Below are positions 26,293-34,252 of a DNA stretch of 64,000 nt, piece after piece (the stretch's first letter is position 1; each line of letters opens with the position of its first letter). A program made the position numbers and the translations under genes. The notes beneath the pieces are model-generated. The model searched no databases and was not told where the DNA came from. It worked only from the letters and a program-made list of their open reading frames with translations. Location of the stretch: the NCBI GenBank assembly GCA_015064895.1, contig SVRI01000003.1, forward strand, positions 89,968 through 153,967. The letters are read 5' to 3'. The stretch is from Oscillospiraceae bacterium. GTDB lineage: Bacteria > Bacillota > Clostridia > Oscillospirales > CAG-382.

Positions 26293-27327
26293 TTAAACTT
26301 CAGGATACTTGATAGTGATGGGTCTATTTTCCTTGGCGGACTGAACTGTAGCCACTGCAACAGCGACAGTCTTTGCACCTTCCATGGAGGAAATCGGCAC
26401 ATTCTTGCCCGAAAGAAGAGCCTCTGCAAATACCTGTGCTTCACCCTTTGTGTTGTGGTTGTTAACGACGGCGGAAATCTTTTCTGCCTTTGATTCGTGT
26501 CTCCAGTCTTCACCGTCACCCTTGTCTTCAAAGAGAAGAATGTGGTCGGAAGTGTTGTCGCAGATAATTGTACCCATTGTACCGTAGAGAACAGTTCTCA
26601 TGGTGTAAGGACGCTTACAGCCTGTTGAAACGAAAACCTTGCCTGCAACATTGTTCGGGAACTTGTAAAGAGCAACTGTGCAGTCGTTTGTAGGCCAGTC
26701 GGTAAGACACTTGTGGTTTGCAAGGGCATATACCTCTGTGGGATCGCCTGCAATCCAGCGAAGAAGGTCAACCGCATGACAGCCGCCGCCGATGAAGCCG
26801 TCTCTTTCGGGAGTAACTCTCCAGTCGTCGTAACCTCTTGCGTGTATGTAACTGTGAGCATATTCGCTTTCCACAAAGAAGAGCTCACCTATTCTTCCAG
26901 CGTCTACGAGTTCTTTCGCTTTCTTGAAGTTGTCTGTAAAACGGCAGATCTGACCAATCATGAGCTGCTTGCCCGTTTCCTTTTCAACCCTCATCATTTC
27001 TTCACATTCTTCCATTGTGAGAGCCATGGGCTTTTCGCAAAGAACGTGCTTGCCGTCTCTGAGGAATGCAAGAGTCATCTCCAAATGAATCTGGTCGGGG
27101 ACAACAAGAAGAACTGCGTCAATGTTTTCGTCACCAAGGAGCTCCTTGTAATCCTTTACCGCAACGGGAACATTAAATTCTTCTTTGGTCTTTTGAAGTC
27201 TGTCATCGCGTGCTGAGTCGCAGATAGCATAAAGATTGATGCCTTCAATTTCTGTAAGACCCTTTATGTGTATTCTTCCCATTTCTGAACAGCCGATAGC
27301 TGCAATATTCAAAATGTTTTTAGCCAT
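26293..27327 (-). CDS. Gfo/Idh/MocA family oxidoreductase (second)
   Basis: A 344-residue dehydrogenase with the Rossmann motif AAIGCSEMGRIHIKGL, LLVVPDQIHLEMTLAFL, CEKPMALTMEECEEMM and the substrate motif RDGFIGGGCHAVDLLRWIAG. It is not close to the other Gfo/Idh protein in this cluster, so it may act on a different position or step. The start is the ATG at 27327, 11 bp after AAGGA; the ATG at 27339 overlaps the ribosome site. Divergently transcribed from a second AraC regulator. Confidence 0.9.
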   Translation of the reverse strand: MAKNILNIAAIGCSEMGRIHIKGLTEIEGINLYAICDSARDDRLQKTKEEFNVPVAVKDYKELLGDENIDAVLLVVPDQIHLEMTLAFLRDGKHVLCEKPMALTMEECEEMMRVEKETGKQLMIGQICRFTDNFKKAKELVDAGRIGELFFVESEYAHSYIHARGYDDWRVTPERDGFIGGGCHAVDLLRWIAGDPTEVYALANHKCLTDWPTNDCTVALYKFPNNVAGKVFVSTGCKRPYTMRTVLYGTMGTIICDNTSDHILLFEDKGDGEDWRHESKAEKISAVVNNHNTKGEAQVFAEALLSGKNVPISSMEGAKTVAVAVATVQSAKENRPITIKYPEV

Positions 27328-27359
27328 AATACTTGCCATCCTTTCTTTTTTATGATATG

Positions 27360-27388
27360 ATTATAGCATACGCAAGAAGTAAACGCAA
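27360..27388 (-). promoter_or_regulatory. Promoter of the second Gfo/Idh gene
   Basis: On the minus strand TTGCGT (27388-27383), 17 bp, perfect TATAAT (27365-27360). It lies in the spacer shared with the divergent AraC gene, which is therefore a likely regulator. Confidence 0.72.
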
Positions 27389-27435
27389 CACATATTTGTT
27401 TGTTGTTTTCTTCAATTTGTTGGGTGGTGATAAGA

Positions 27436-28233
27436 GTGCTTTACGAACATTTTGTGAAAGAGCATAGGGAAGAGCCGTCTGTTTGCTATTCGGGTCAGGA
27501 TAAAAACCTTGAGCCGGGTGTAAGATTCGGCCCTGTTATCAGGGATATTTATATTGTCGAGTGCTGTACCGGCGGCTTCGGTTCTGTAATAATAAACGGC
27601 ACGGAATTTCCTCTTCAAAAAGGGGATTGCTACTTTCTGTTTCCCGGCGATACCGTAACCCATACCGCGGCAGAAGTGAATCCCAGAGAAGGGGTCTGGT
27701 GTGCCATGGACGGACTGGGAATCGGTGCGGTACTGAGAAAAGCGGGCATAACAAGCTCTTCGCCCTTTGCACCGAAGGAAGCCTTTAAAGAAATTACCGA
27801 CGCCGTAAAATGTGTTGTCGATATGAGGGATGAAAACGATGCGGGGGCAGACCTTCGTCGAACGGCACTCATATATTCTGTCCTTGGTGCTCTTATGAAG
27901 CATACGTCTGTAATATCCGATAAAAATATATGGGTGAAAAAGGCGATAGGTGTTATGGAAACAAACTATCACGAGAATATCACGGTGGAGGATATTGCCT
28001 ATGAAATAGGACTTGACAGGAGCTATTTTTCAACACTTTTCAAGGCACAGACGGGTAAAACACCTCACGCATATCTTACGACGCTCAGAATAAAGAAGGC
28101 TTGCACACTTATGCGTCAGCAGAGTATTTCGGTGTCGGAGGCGGCGAGGTCGGTGGGACTTGACGCACGTAATTTTGCAAGACTTTTCAAAAAGGAAACA
28201 GGAATGACACCAAAGGAATATATAAAAAAATAG
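27436..28233 (+). CDS. AraC family transcriptional regulator (second)
   Basis: A 265-residue regulator starting at GTG 27436, a few bases after GGTGGTGA. The N-terminal half is a cupin-like sensing domain (IVECCTGGFGSVIINGTEFP, then GDCYFLFPGDTVTH), the C-terminal half two helix-turn-helix motifs (ITVEDIAYEIGLDRSYFSTL, VSEAARSVGLDARNFARL) closing with KKETGMTPKEYIKK. It faces away from the second Gfo/Idh gene, the usual arrangement for an activator and its target. Confidence 0.9.
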   Translation: MLYEHFVKEHREEPSVCYSGQDKNLEPGVRFGPVIRDIYIVECCTGGFGSVIINGTEFPLQKGDCYFLFPGDTVTHTAAEVNPREGVWCAMDGLGIGAVLRKAGITSSSPFAPKEAFKEITDAVKCVVDMRDENDAGADLRRTALIYSVLGALMKHTSVISDKNIWVKKAIGVMETNYHENITVEDIAYEIGLDRSYFSTLFKAQTGKTPHAYLTTLRIKKACTLMRQQSISVSEAARSVGLDARNFARLFKKETGMTPKEYIKK

Positions 28234-28253
28234 GGAGCGTCAGCTCCCTTTTT
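28233..28253. terminator. Bidirectional terminator
   Basis: GGGAGC, loop GTCA, GCTCCC, flanked by an A-run on the left and TTTTT on the right, so it can serve both the AraC gene and the convergent cation-efflux gene. Confidence 0.88.
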
Positions 28254-29152
28254 CAATGTAAGTGCCCGTGTGAATGACAGCATGTGTGCCCCTTTTCGAC
28301 TGACAGCAAACAAGCCTTTTCATGACATATTTCATCGGTTTTTTCAAGCTCTAAAGTTACGTGATGTATGCCGTGTTTCTTGAATTCTTCCCGTACCTTT
28401 TCCTTTATTTGCGGTGCATTTCCCGATGCCACAATGTGAAGTGTCGCAAGCTTTTGACCGTTTGCGTGCGACCAAATGTGTAAATGGTGGACGTCTTCGA
28501 CACCGTCTGTTTGTAACAGATGTTGTCTGATTTCAAAGACATCTGTGTTTTTCGGAACCTTTGCAAGAAATACATCAAAAACATCCCTTATGTTTTCCAA
28601 TGAGTGTAAAATAATATAGCTTGAAACGGCTATCGACATAATGGGGTCAAGTATATAAAAATCGGTAAAATGCATGACTACCGCACCTAAAAGAACACAA
28701 ATCCAGCCAAGAACATCCTCCAGCATATGAAGATTTACGGCCCTTTGATTTGCCGAGTCCTTTCCCCTTGTCACAAATGCGGCAAGAGCATTTATAACAA
28801 CACCGAATATGGCAAAGGCAATCATTTTCCCGTATTCGATTCTGACGGGTGATATGATTCGCATTACGGCGTTTGCTATGATTAACACCGAACCGACGAG
28901 CAAAATAAGGGTGGTAAACAATGCACCGATAAGCGAATAATTGCCGTAGCCGTAGGTGTATTTTTCATCGGGTGGCCTTCGGCTTTTTTTCTCCAATAAT
29001 AAGGATACTCCTATGCCGAGTGCATCCGCTGCATCGTGAAATGCGTCGGAGGTTACGGCAAAGCTACCCGAGACCATACCGCCGATAAATTCAAAAATTG
29101 AAAAAGTAAAATTAAGTATGAAGGCAAAAAACATATTTTTCTGAGTTTTCAT
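28253..29152 (-). CDS. Cation diffusion facilitator transporter (CzcD/ZitB type)
   Basis: A 299-residue metal-efflux protein of the short type. Six hydrophobic segments are seen, with metal-site residues in VTSDAFHDAADALG (TM2) and the MLEDVLGW segment of TM5, and histidine-rich VEDVHHLHIWSHANG in the C-terminal domain. The extreme C-terminus CCHSHGHLH is a likely zinc-binding tail. The histidines in place of the HD/DD pairs of FieF favour zinc, though this is inference. Divergent from a TetR regulator whose candidate operators lie in the shared spacer. Confidence 0.92.
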   Translation of the reverse strand: MKTQKNMFFAFILNFTFSIFEFIGGMVSGSFAVTSDAFHDAADALGIGVSLLLEKKSRRPPDEKYTYGYGNYSLIGALFTTLILLVGSVLIIANAVMRIISPVRIEYGKMIAFAIFGVVINALAAFVTRGKDSANQRAVNLHMLEDVLGWICVLLGAVVMHFTDFYILDPIMSIAVSSYIILHSLENIRDVFDVFLAKVPKNTDVFEIRQHLLQTDGVEDVHHLHIWSHANGQKLATLHIVASGNAPQIKEKVREEFKKHGIHHVTLELEKTDEICHEKACLLSVEKGHTCCHSHGHLH

Positions 29153-29191
29153 TTTGATTTCCTTTCGGTTGTGAGCTTCTGTTTTACACGG

Positions 29192-29220
29192 TTGACTTTA
29201 ATGTTGAAACAATGTATAAT
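29192..29220 (+). promoter_or_regulatory. Promoter of the TetR gene
   Basis: TTGACT (29192-29197), 17 bp, TATAAT (29215-29220). Confidence 0.85.
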
Positions 29221-29231
29221 ATATATAATAC

Positions 29232-29314
29232 CGAACACATTGTTCGATAATATTGTAAAAACAATCGGGCGGTATTTCAATAAGCAGCAAAATGCAAATG
29301 TTCGTTACCGAACA
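29232..29314. promoter_or_regulatory. Two candidate TetR operators with the same half-site
   Basis: CGAACA-CAT-TGTTCG (29232-29246) and TGTTCG-TTAC-CGAACA (29299-29314). Both are perfect inverted repeats of one hexamer, in opposite order, in the spacer between the divergent cation-efflux and TetR genes and downstream of the TetR promoter, where binding would block transcription. Confidence 0.75.
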
Positions 29315-29342
29315 AATACGGAAAAATGTATGGAGAAAAACT

Positions 29343-29903
29343 ATGGACAGACGGCAGAAAAAGACACGGCGGGCGATATTTTCGGCTTTCACTTATCTTT
29401 TGTCCCGTAAAAAGTATTCGGGTATAACCATAGGCGAAATAATAGATGAGGCAGATGTCGGCAGGGCTACATTCTATTCCCATTTTGAAACAAAGGACCA
29501 TCTTTTAAAAGAACTGTGCCAAGAGCTGTTTTGCCATGTGTTTGACAGCCTTGACGGCAATGAAAAGGGTCATTGCCATATTTTCGAATGCGACTCAAAG
29601 GAAAATGTTTTTCTGCATCTTCTGAGACATCTGGATAAGAACGACAACAATGTTTCAAAGCTTCTTGTGGGCGAGAACAATGAACTGTTTTTGGGATATT
29701 TCAAAAATGAGCTGGGCCGGCTTGTTGTCGGTCGGAGTGAAATTAAAGGGCTTGCAAAAAACAGGAATATTCCTGAAGACTACTGGATAAACCATGTGTC
29801 GGTATGTTTTGTTGAGACGGTAAAATGGTGGCTGTCGGGAAAAAACAATGATACACCCGAAAGAGTATATGAGTATTTCTTGGGTGCTTTGGGTGTTGGT
29901 TAA
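29343..29903 (+). CDS. TetR/AcrR family transcriptional regulator
   Basis: A 186-residue repressor. The N-terminal DNA-binding domain reads ITIGEIIDEADVGRATFYSH followed by FETKDHLLKEL, a textbook TetR helix-turn-helix. The C-terminal ligand domain resembles the TetR_C type with WINHVSVCFVETVKWWL near the end. The ATG at 29343 follows GGAG; longer starts lie inside the second operator. It most likely represses itself and the divergent metal-efflux gene, by analogy with similar pairs. The ligand could be a metal or a toxic compound. Confidence 0.9.
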   Translation: MDRRQKKTRRAIFSAFTYLLSRKKYSGITIGEIIDEADVGRATFYSHFETKDHLLKELCQELFCHVFDSLDGNEKGHCHIFECDSKENVFLHLLRHLDKNDNNVSKLLVGENNELFLGYFKNELGRLVVGRSEIKGLAKNRNIPEDYWINHVSVCFVETVKWWLSGKNNDTPERVYEYFLGALGVG

Positions 29904-29917
29904 AGAAATATCAATTC

Positions 29918-29946
29918 TTGACTTTGTGTTTTTTCGCAAGTATAAT
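29918..29946 (+). promoter_or_regulatory. Promoter of the nicotinate phosphoribosyltransferase gene
   Basis: TTGACT (29918-29923), 17 bp, TATAAT (29941-29946), 22 bp before the start codon. Confidence 0.85.
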
Positions 29947-29968
29947 GAACCAAAAGGGGGAGATGACC

Positions 29969-31399
29969 ATGAAAAAATATAATCCCGCCATGCTGTGCGA
30001 CTTCTACGAATTTACCATGTCAAACGGCTATTTTCAAAACGGATATTATAAAAAGACCACATATTTTGATGTATTCTTCAGAAAAGTGCCCGACGGCGGA
30101 GGCTTTGCCATTGCCGCAGGACTTGAAAGCGTTATAGAATATATAAAGGATTTCCACTTTGATAAAGAGGATATAGAATATCTCAGAGGCAGAAATATGT
30201 TCTCGGAGGATTTTCTTGAATACCTTGCAAATCTGAAGTTTACAGGGGATATCTATGCCGTTCCCGAAGGAACACCCGTGTTTCCCCATGAGCCAATCCT
30301 TACGGTAAAGGCTCCTGCCATTGAGGCGCAGCTTATCGAAACCTATCTGCTTCTCACCCTTAACCACCAGTCTCTTATTGCAACAAAGGCAAACAGAATT
30401 GTAAGAAGCGCCGAGGGCAGGGGAGTTATGGAATTCGGTTCCCGCCGTGCTCAGGGCGAAAGCGGTGCGGTTATAGGTGCGAGAAGCGCATATATCGGCG
30501 GCTGTACATCAACGGCATGCACGGTTTCGGATGAACTCTACGGTGTTAAGGCTGTGGGAACAATGGCACACGCATGGGTTCAGATGTTTGACTCGGAATA
30601 TGAGGCATTCAAGACATATTGCGAAACATATCCCGATAACCCCACACTTTTGGTTGACACCTATAACACGTTGAAATCAGGTGTTCCGAATACAATAAAG
30701 GTATTCAAGGAACTTGGCATAACCAAGGGCGGTATACGTCTTGATTCGGGCGATATCGCGTACCTTTCCAAAAAGGCAAGAAAAATGCTTGACGATGCGG
30801 GGCTTACGGAGATAAAGATTGTAGCCTCCAATTCCCTTGACGAATATCTTATACGCGACCTTATGCATCAGGGCGCAAAGATTGACCTTTTCGGCGTAGG
30901 CGAAAGACTTATCACATCGAAGTCAACTCCGGTTTTCGGTGGTGTGTATAAGCTGTGTGCCGTTGAGGATGACGACGGAAATATAGTACCTAAAATCAAA
31001 GTCAGCGAAAACACGTCAAAGATTACAAATCCCCATTTCAAGACTCTTTACAGACTTTACGATAATGAAACGGGCAAAGCCATTGCCGACCAGCTCTGCG
31101 TATATGACGAGACAATTGACGATACACAGCCTCTTACCATTTTCGACCCCAATGAACCGTGGAAGACAAAGACAATAGAAAACTTTACGGCAAAGAAGCT
31201 TATGGTGGATATATTCAAAAACGGAAAATGCGTCTACCAAAGTCCGAGCCTACCCGAAATACAGAAGTACTGTCTCGGACAGATAGACAACCTCTGGGAT
31301 GAACTCAAAAGATTTGAGAATCCCCATGAATATTATGTTGACCTTTCAAAAAGATTGTGGGATATCAAGCAGAATCTTCTCTTGTCAGTCAGCAAATAA
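29969..31399 (+). CDS. pncB: Nicotinate phosphoribosyltransferase
   Basis: Converts nicotinate and PRPP to nicotinate mononucleotide for NAD salvage. The 476-residue protein opens with NPAMLCDFYEFTMSNGYFQ and has FDVFFRKVPDGGGFAIAAGL, EFGSRRAQGESGAVIGARSA and the TMAHAWVQMF block with the histidine that is phosphorylated by ATP, then GGIRLDSGDIAYLSKKAR and VASNSLDEY. AGGGGGAG ends 6 bp before the ATG at 29969; the ATG at 29963 abuts it. A separate promoter drives it. No other NAD gene is near. Confidence 0.94.
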   Translation: MKKYNPAMLCDFYEFTMSNGYFQNGYYKKTTYFDVFFRKVPDGGGFAIAAGLESVIEYIKDFHFDKEDIEYLRGRNMFSEDFLEYLANLKFTGDIYAVPEGTPVFPHEPILTVKAPAIEAQLIETYLLLTLNHQSLIATKANRIVRSAEGRGVMEFGSRRAQGESGAVIGARSAYIGGCTSTACTVSDELYGVKAVGTMAHAWVQMFDSEYEAFKTYCETYPDNPTLLVDTYNTLKSGVPNTIKVFKELGITKGGIRLDSGDIAYLSKKARKMLDDAGLTEIKIVASNSLDEYLIRDLMHQGAKIDLFGVGERLITSKSTPVFGGVYKLCAVEDDDGNIVPKIKVSENTSKITNPHFKTLYRLYDNETGKAIADQLCVYDETIDDTQPLTIFDPNEPWKTKTIENFTAKKLMVDIFKNGKCVYQSPSLPEIQKYCLGQIDNLWDELKRFENPHEYYVDLSKRLWDIKQNLLLSVSK

Positions 31400-31418
31400 A
31401 AAAGCATTATAAATAACC

Positions 31419-31452
31419 AATTCCGACAGTCATACAGCTGTCGGAATTTTTG
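31419..31452. terminator. Bidirectional terminator between pncB and sipL
   Basis: AATTCCGACAG and CTGTCGGAATT form an 11-bp perfect stem, followed by TTTG on the plus strand; the minus side is A/T-rich. Confidence 0.85.
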
Positions 31453-31453
31453 T

Positions 31454-32989
31454 CTATGGAATTATAAGTATGTGCTTTGAGGATATATCGGAGTTTTCTA
31501 TGGCGTTTGCCTCGGCAATCGTATCTGGCTTTACCGTGTACTTTTTTGCAACCGACCACAGACTGTCATTTTTACACGGGTAGTATATGATTATTCTGCC
31601 GTTGTCGGATATCGTTTCACTTGACGAGTCGATATTGATGTCTGTAACGGCGGTGTATGCCTTTGAAAGTGCAATTATTCCCGACATATCTATTTCAAAA
31701 TCGCATAAAAGCTCTCCCTCCTTGACAGAGGCGTTACAGTTTTTAATTGAAAGAATAATATCCGAAACGGCGTTGTCGGGAAACGTTTCTCCCGATGAAA
31801 CGGGTACATGAAGATTTACCGTGCTGTCGAATGCCGTAAGCTCTCCAAGAGTATTAGTGCCGAACACTTCAAGAGCACACTTGATAAGTGCAAAGAATTT
31901 TCCGTCCGTGCGTTCGGTTGAAACTGACAATACACTCGGCTTACATGCGGATATTTCTGCTATATCCCTGATATCTGCCCGAACAGGTTCCGATACTCTT
32001 ACCGTGTCGGATATTCTTTTATAAAGACTGTCTACAGAAACTGATGAATATACCGGTGCCGAGATGCGGTTTTCGGCAAAGGCATCAAGTGCCAAGGTTA
32101 CGTCTGACATTTCATATATGACGGGACAGGCATTGTATTTGAGTGTAAATGACAAAACTCTGTTATCGCCGTATGCGTCAAAGGATACCGACGGCTCGAC
32201 CGAACATACGTCAAAGTAAATACTGCCGACGCAGTTTTCATTGACGGAGTAGTTTTCTATTATGCCGTTTACCGTGACGTCAGAACTTATAAAGGCGTAC
32301 TCGGTATTTTCGGCATTTTCGTTTTCGTCATACACTTCATATAATGCAAGAATTTTGAATACCGCTTCATATTCAAGTGAAGCTTCCATGGCTTTGCATG
32401 AAGAGGAACAAAAGTAAGCATCGGCACAGATAATATCCTTTACGGCAGGCTTTGAGGCATCCAGTGTGATATCGGCTCCGTATTCAGCCCTCTGTTCCGA
32501 AAGAGTTGTTTTTGTGCAGATTTGGAGCTGTTTTTCAAGCACACAGATTTTATCATCATCTTTTGCATCAAAAAAGGGCAGAGCACTTTTGGTTTTTCCG
32601 ACCACTGAAGCATGGCATATTGCCGACACCGACACTTTTCTGGGAGAGACAGGTTTTGCAATGAGGTTTGAAACACATGCAGATGTGAAAAATGACGCAT
32701 CACTGTTATTGTCCTGCACGTCCGAGAGGGGTATGGATACCGTTTCGCGGAAAAGTGCACTTTTTATTTTACTGCCGAAATCCGACACATAAATTATTCG
32801 TATACAGATATCTGTATCGGCAAACGATGAGCCGGTGTCCTGTCTGAATGTGCATTTTTCCACCCATGCCGAGCTTTTTATGATTTTTGAAATGTTGGGA
32901 AGATATTCGGGAAGAATAAACTCGTATTCGAAACTGTTATCTTTTTTTGCGGAGAAAATCAAAGCTTCACCCGATAAATACTGTTGCAT
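31454..32989 (-). CDS. SipL-like spore protein: DUF3794 (SPOCS) plus LysM
   Basis: A 511-residue protein. In C. difficile SipL anchors the spore coat basement layer to the forespore by binding SpoIVA. Here the first 440 residues are beta-rich DUF3794 repeats, with the opening EFILPEYLPNISKIIKSSAW and a later NACPVIYEMSDVTLALDAFA; the C-terminus is a LysM domain (PCKNDSLWSVAKKYTVKPDT). The start is ATG 32989, 7 bp after AAGGAG. The tandem of the two domains is diagnostic for this family in clostridia. It is preceded on the same strand by a 49-residue membrane protein and implies an endospore former. Confidence 0.88.
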   Translation of the reverse strand: MQQYLSGEALIFSAKKDNSFEYEFILPEYLPNISKIIKSSAWVEKCTFRQDTGSSFADTDICIRIIYVSDFGSKIKSALFRETVSIPLSDVQDNNSDASFFTSACVSNLIAKPVSPRKVSVSAICHASVVGKTKSALPFFDAKDDDKICVLEKQLQICTKTTLSEQRAEYGADITLDASKPAVKDIICADAYFCSSSCKAMEASLEYEAVFKILALYEVYDENENAENTEYAFISSDVTVNGIIENYSVNENCVGSIYFDVCSVEPSVSFDAYGDNRVLSFTLKYNACPVIYEMSDVTLALDAFAENRISAPVYSSVSVDSLYKRISDTVRVSEPVRADIRDIAEISACKPSVLSVSTERTDGKFFALIKCALEVFGTNTLGELTAFDSTVNLHVPVSSGETFPDNAVSDIILSIKNCNASVKEGELLCDFEIDMSGIIALSKAYTAVTDINIDSSSETISDNGRIIIYYPCKNDSLWSVAKKYTVKPDTIAEANAIENSDISSKHILIIP

Positions 32990-33059
32990 AATCAATCTCC
33001 TTTTTTGCTTTTTTGATAAAGCATATGAAAGAGAAGACCGAAATATTACAAAAGCCCTT

Positions 33060-33209
33060 TCATCTTGAACAAAGAATCAGAAAACCTGAAACTATAAGAA
33101 GCACCGACTGAATACATATGAGAAACGAGTCGGGCAGAAACATGGACAGAAGTATTCCAAAGCCTGCCGCAAGCAATCCGACCCCTATGATAAACGACAA
33201 CCTTTTCAA
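33060..33209 (-). CDS. 49-residue membrane protein with a TTG start
   Basis: A perfect AAAGGAGGTG ends 6 bp before a TTG codon that opens a 49-codon frame. The product starts MKRLSFIIGVGLLAAGFGIL, then LLSMFLPDSFLI, and closes with LLIVSGFLILCSR: two hydrophobic helices joined by a short turn (LPDS), with basic residues at both ends. Such tiny two-helix proteins are common in clostridia but I know no function. It lies 70 bp upstream of sipL on the same strand with its own candidate promoter, so the two could be expressed together. Confidence 0.72.
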   Translation of the reverse strand: MKRLSFIIGVGLLAAGFGILLSMFLPDSFLICIQSVLLIVSGFLILCSR

Positions 33210-33235
33210 TGCCGGCACCTCCTTTTGCTTATTAC

Positions 33236-33265
33236 ATTGTATGCAAAAAGCAAAAAACTTGACAA
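33236..33265 (-). promoter_or_regulatory. Candidate promoter of the 49-residue protein
   Basis: On the minus strand TTGTCA (33265-33260), 18 bp, TACAAT (33241-33236). Its -35 overlaps the -35 of the divergent yicC promoter. Confidence 0.55.
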
Positions 33266-33287
33266 AGCAACGTCAAAGTAATATAAT
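33259..33287 (+). promoter_or_regulatory. Promoter of yicC
   Basis: TTGACA (33259-33264), 17 bp, TATAAT (33282-33287). Confidence 0.9.
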
Positions 33288-33353
33288 CTTGTTGTATGTG
33301 AAGTGCATACATTTTTCAGTTTCTAATGTTCGGAGGAGATTATTATTCTTAGT

Positions 33354-34232
33354 ATGACAGGCTGCGGATATGCCAGAATTACGGGTACCGACAGCATAAT
33401 AACGGTTGAAATCAAATCAGTAAATTCCAGATACCTTGACCTTAATGTAAAAATGCCCAGAATGTACTCAAGGGTTGAAGAAAAGGTTAAGGCACTCCTC
33501 GGAAAATACACAACACGAGGCAAGGTTGACATCTACATTTCAAGTGAAGCACTTCCCGGTGCAGAGGATGCATTTATATCCCTTGACGAAGTATATCTTG
33601 AAAACTATCTTGCATGTCTCAAAACTTTAAACGAAAAGTACGGTCTTAAAGATGACATATCCGTAATGACAGTAGCTCAGAACAGAGATGTTTTCACAAA
33701 TGTAAAATCGACGGAATATACCGTTGACGAGCTTTGGGAAAGACTTGAGGGTGCGGCGACAGCTTCCATGGAGGATTTCTTTAAAATGAAGCAGACGGAA
33801 GGAAAACGTCTCGGCGAAGATATCCTTGCAAAGCTTGATATTATTTCATCTTATGTTGACATCATTGAAAAGGCGGCTCCCGTGGTTGTTGAGGAATATT
33901 CCAAGAGAATCCACGAAAGAGTTGAAGAAGTTCTTGACGGCAAGGATATCGACGAAACAAGAATAATTCAGGAAGTGGCAATATTTGCAGACAGAGTGGC
34001 AATTGACGAAGAGCTTGTAAGACTTCGCAGTCACATCGACCAGTTTACAAAGATTATCAAAGAAACAGGTAATGAACCCTGCGGCAGAAAGCTCGACTTT
34101 TTACTTCAGGAAATCAACCGCGAAATCAACACCACGGGTTCCAAGTGCAACAACGCAGACATTGCAAAGGTTGTTGTAGATGCAAAGAGCGAGGTTGAAA
34201 AAATCCGCGAACAGGTTCAGAACATAGAGTAA
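33354..34232 (+). CDS. yicC: YicC/YloC family endoribonuclease
   Basis: A 292-residue protein of the YicC family, an endoribonuclease that in E. coli helps degrade the small RNA RyhB. Family marks are MTGCGYAR at the start, EIKSVNSRYLDLNVKMP and the DUF1732 tail GRKLDFLLQEINREINTTGS followed by KCNNADI. Relatives normally begin M-I-x-S-M-T-G, and the sequence just upstream reads ATT ATT CTT AGT ATG ACA GGC with GGAGGAG 3 bp before the first ATT. The real start may therefore be ATT at 33342; the given ATG is the conventional choice but is 15 bp from the ribosome site. The usual neighbours remA, gmk and rpoZ are not next to it. Confidence 0.92.
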   Translation: MTGCGYARITGTDSIITVEIKSVNSRYLDLNVKMPRMYSRVEEKVKALLGKYTTRGKVDIYISSEALPGAEDAFISLDEVYLENYLACLKTLNEKYGLKDDISVMTVAQNRDVFTNVKSTEYTVDELWERLEGAATASMEDFFKMKQTEGKRLGEDILAKLDIISSYVDIIEKAAPVVVEEYSKRIHERVEEVLDGKDIDETRIIQEVAIFADRVAIDEELVRLRSHIDQFTKIIKETGNEPCGRKLDFLLQEINREINTTGSKCNNADIAKVVVDAKSEVEKIREQVQNIE

Positions 34233-34252
34233 CTTACTTTTTCTTTTGCAAA

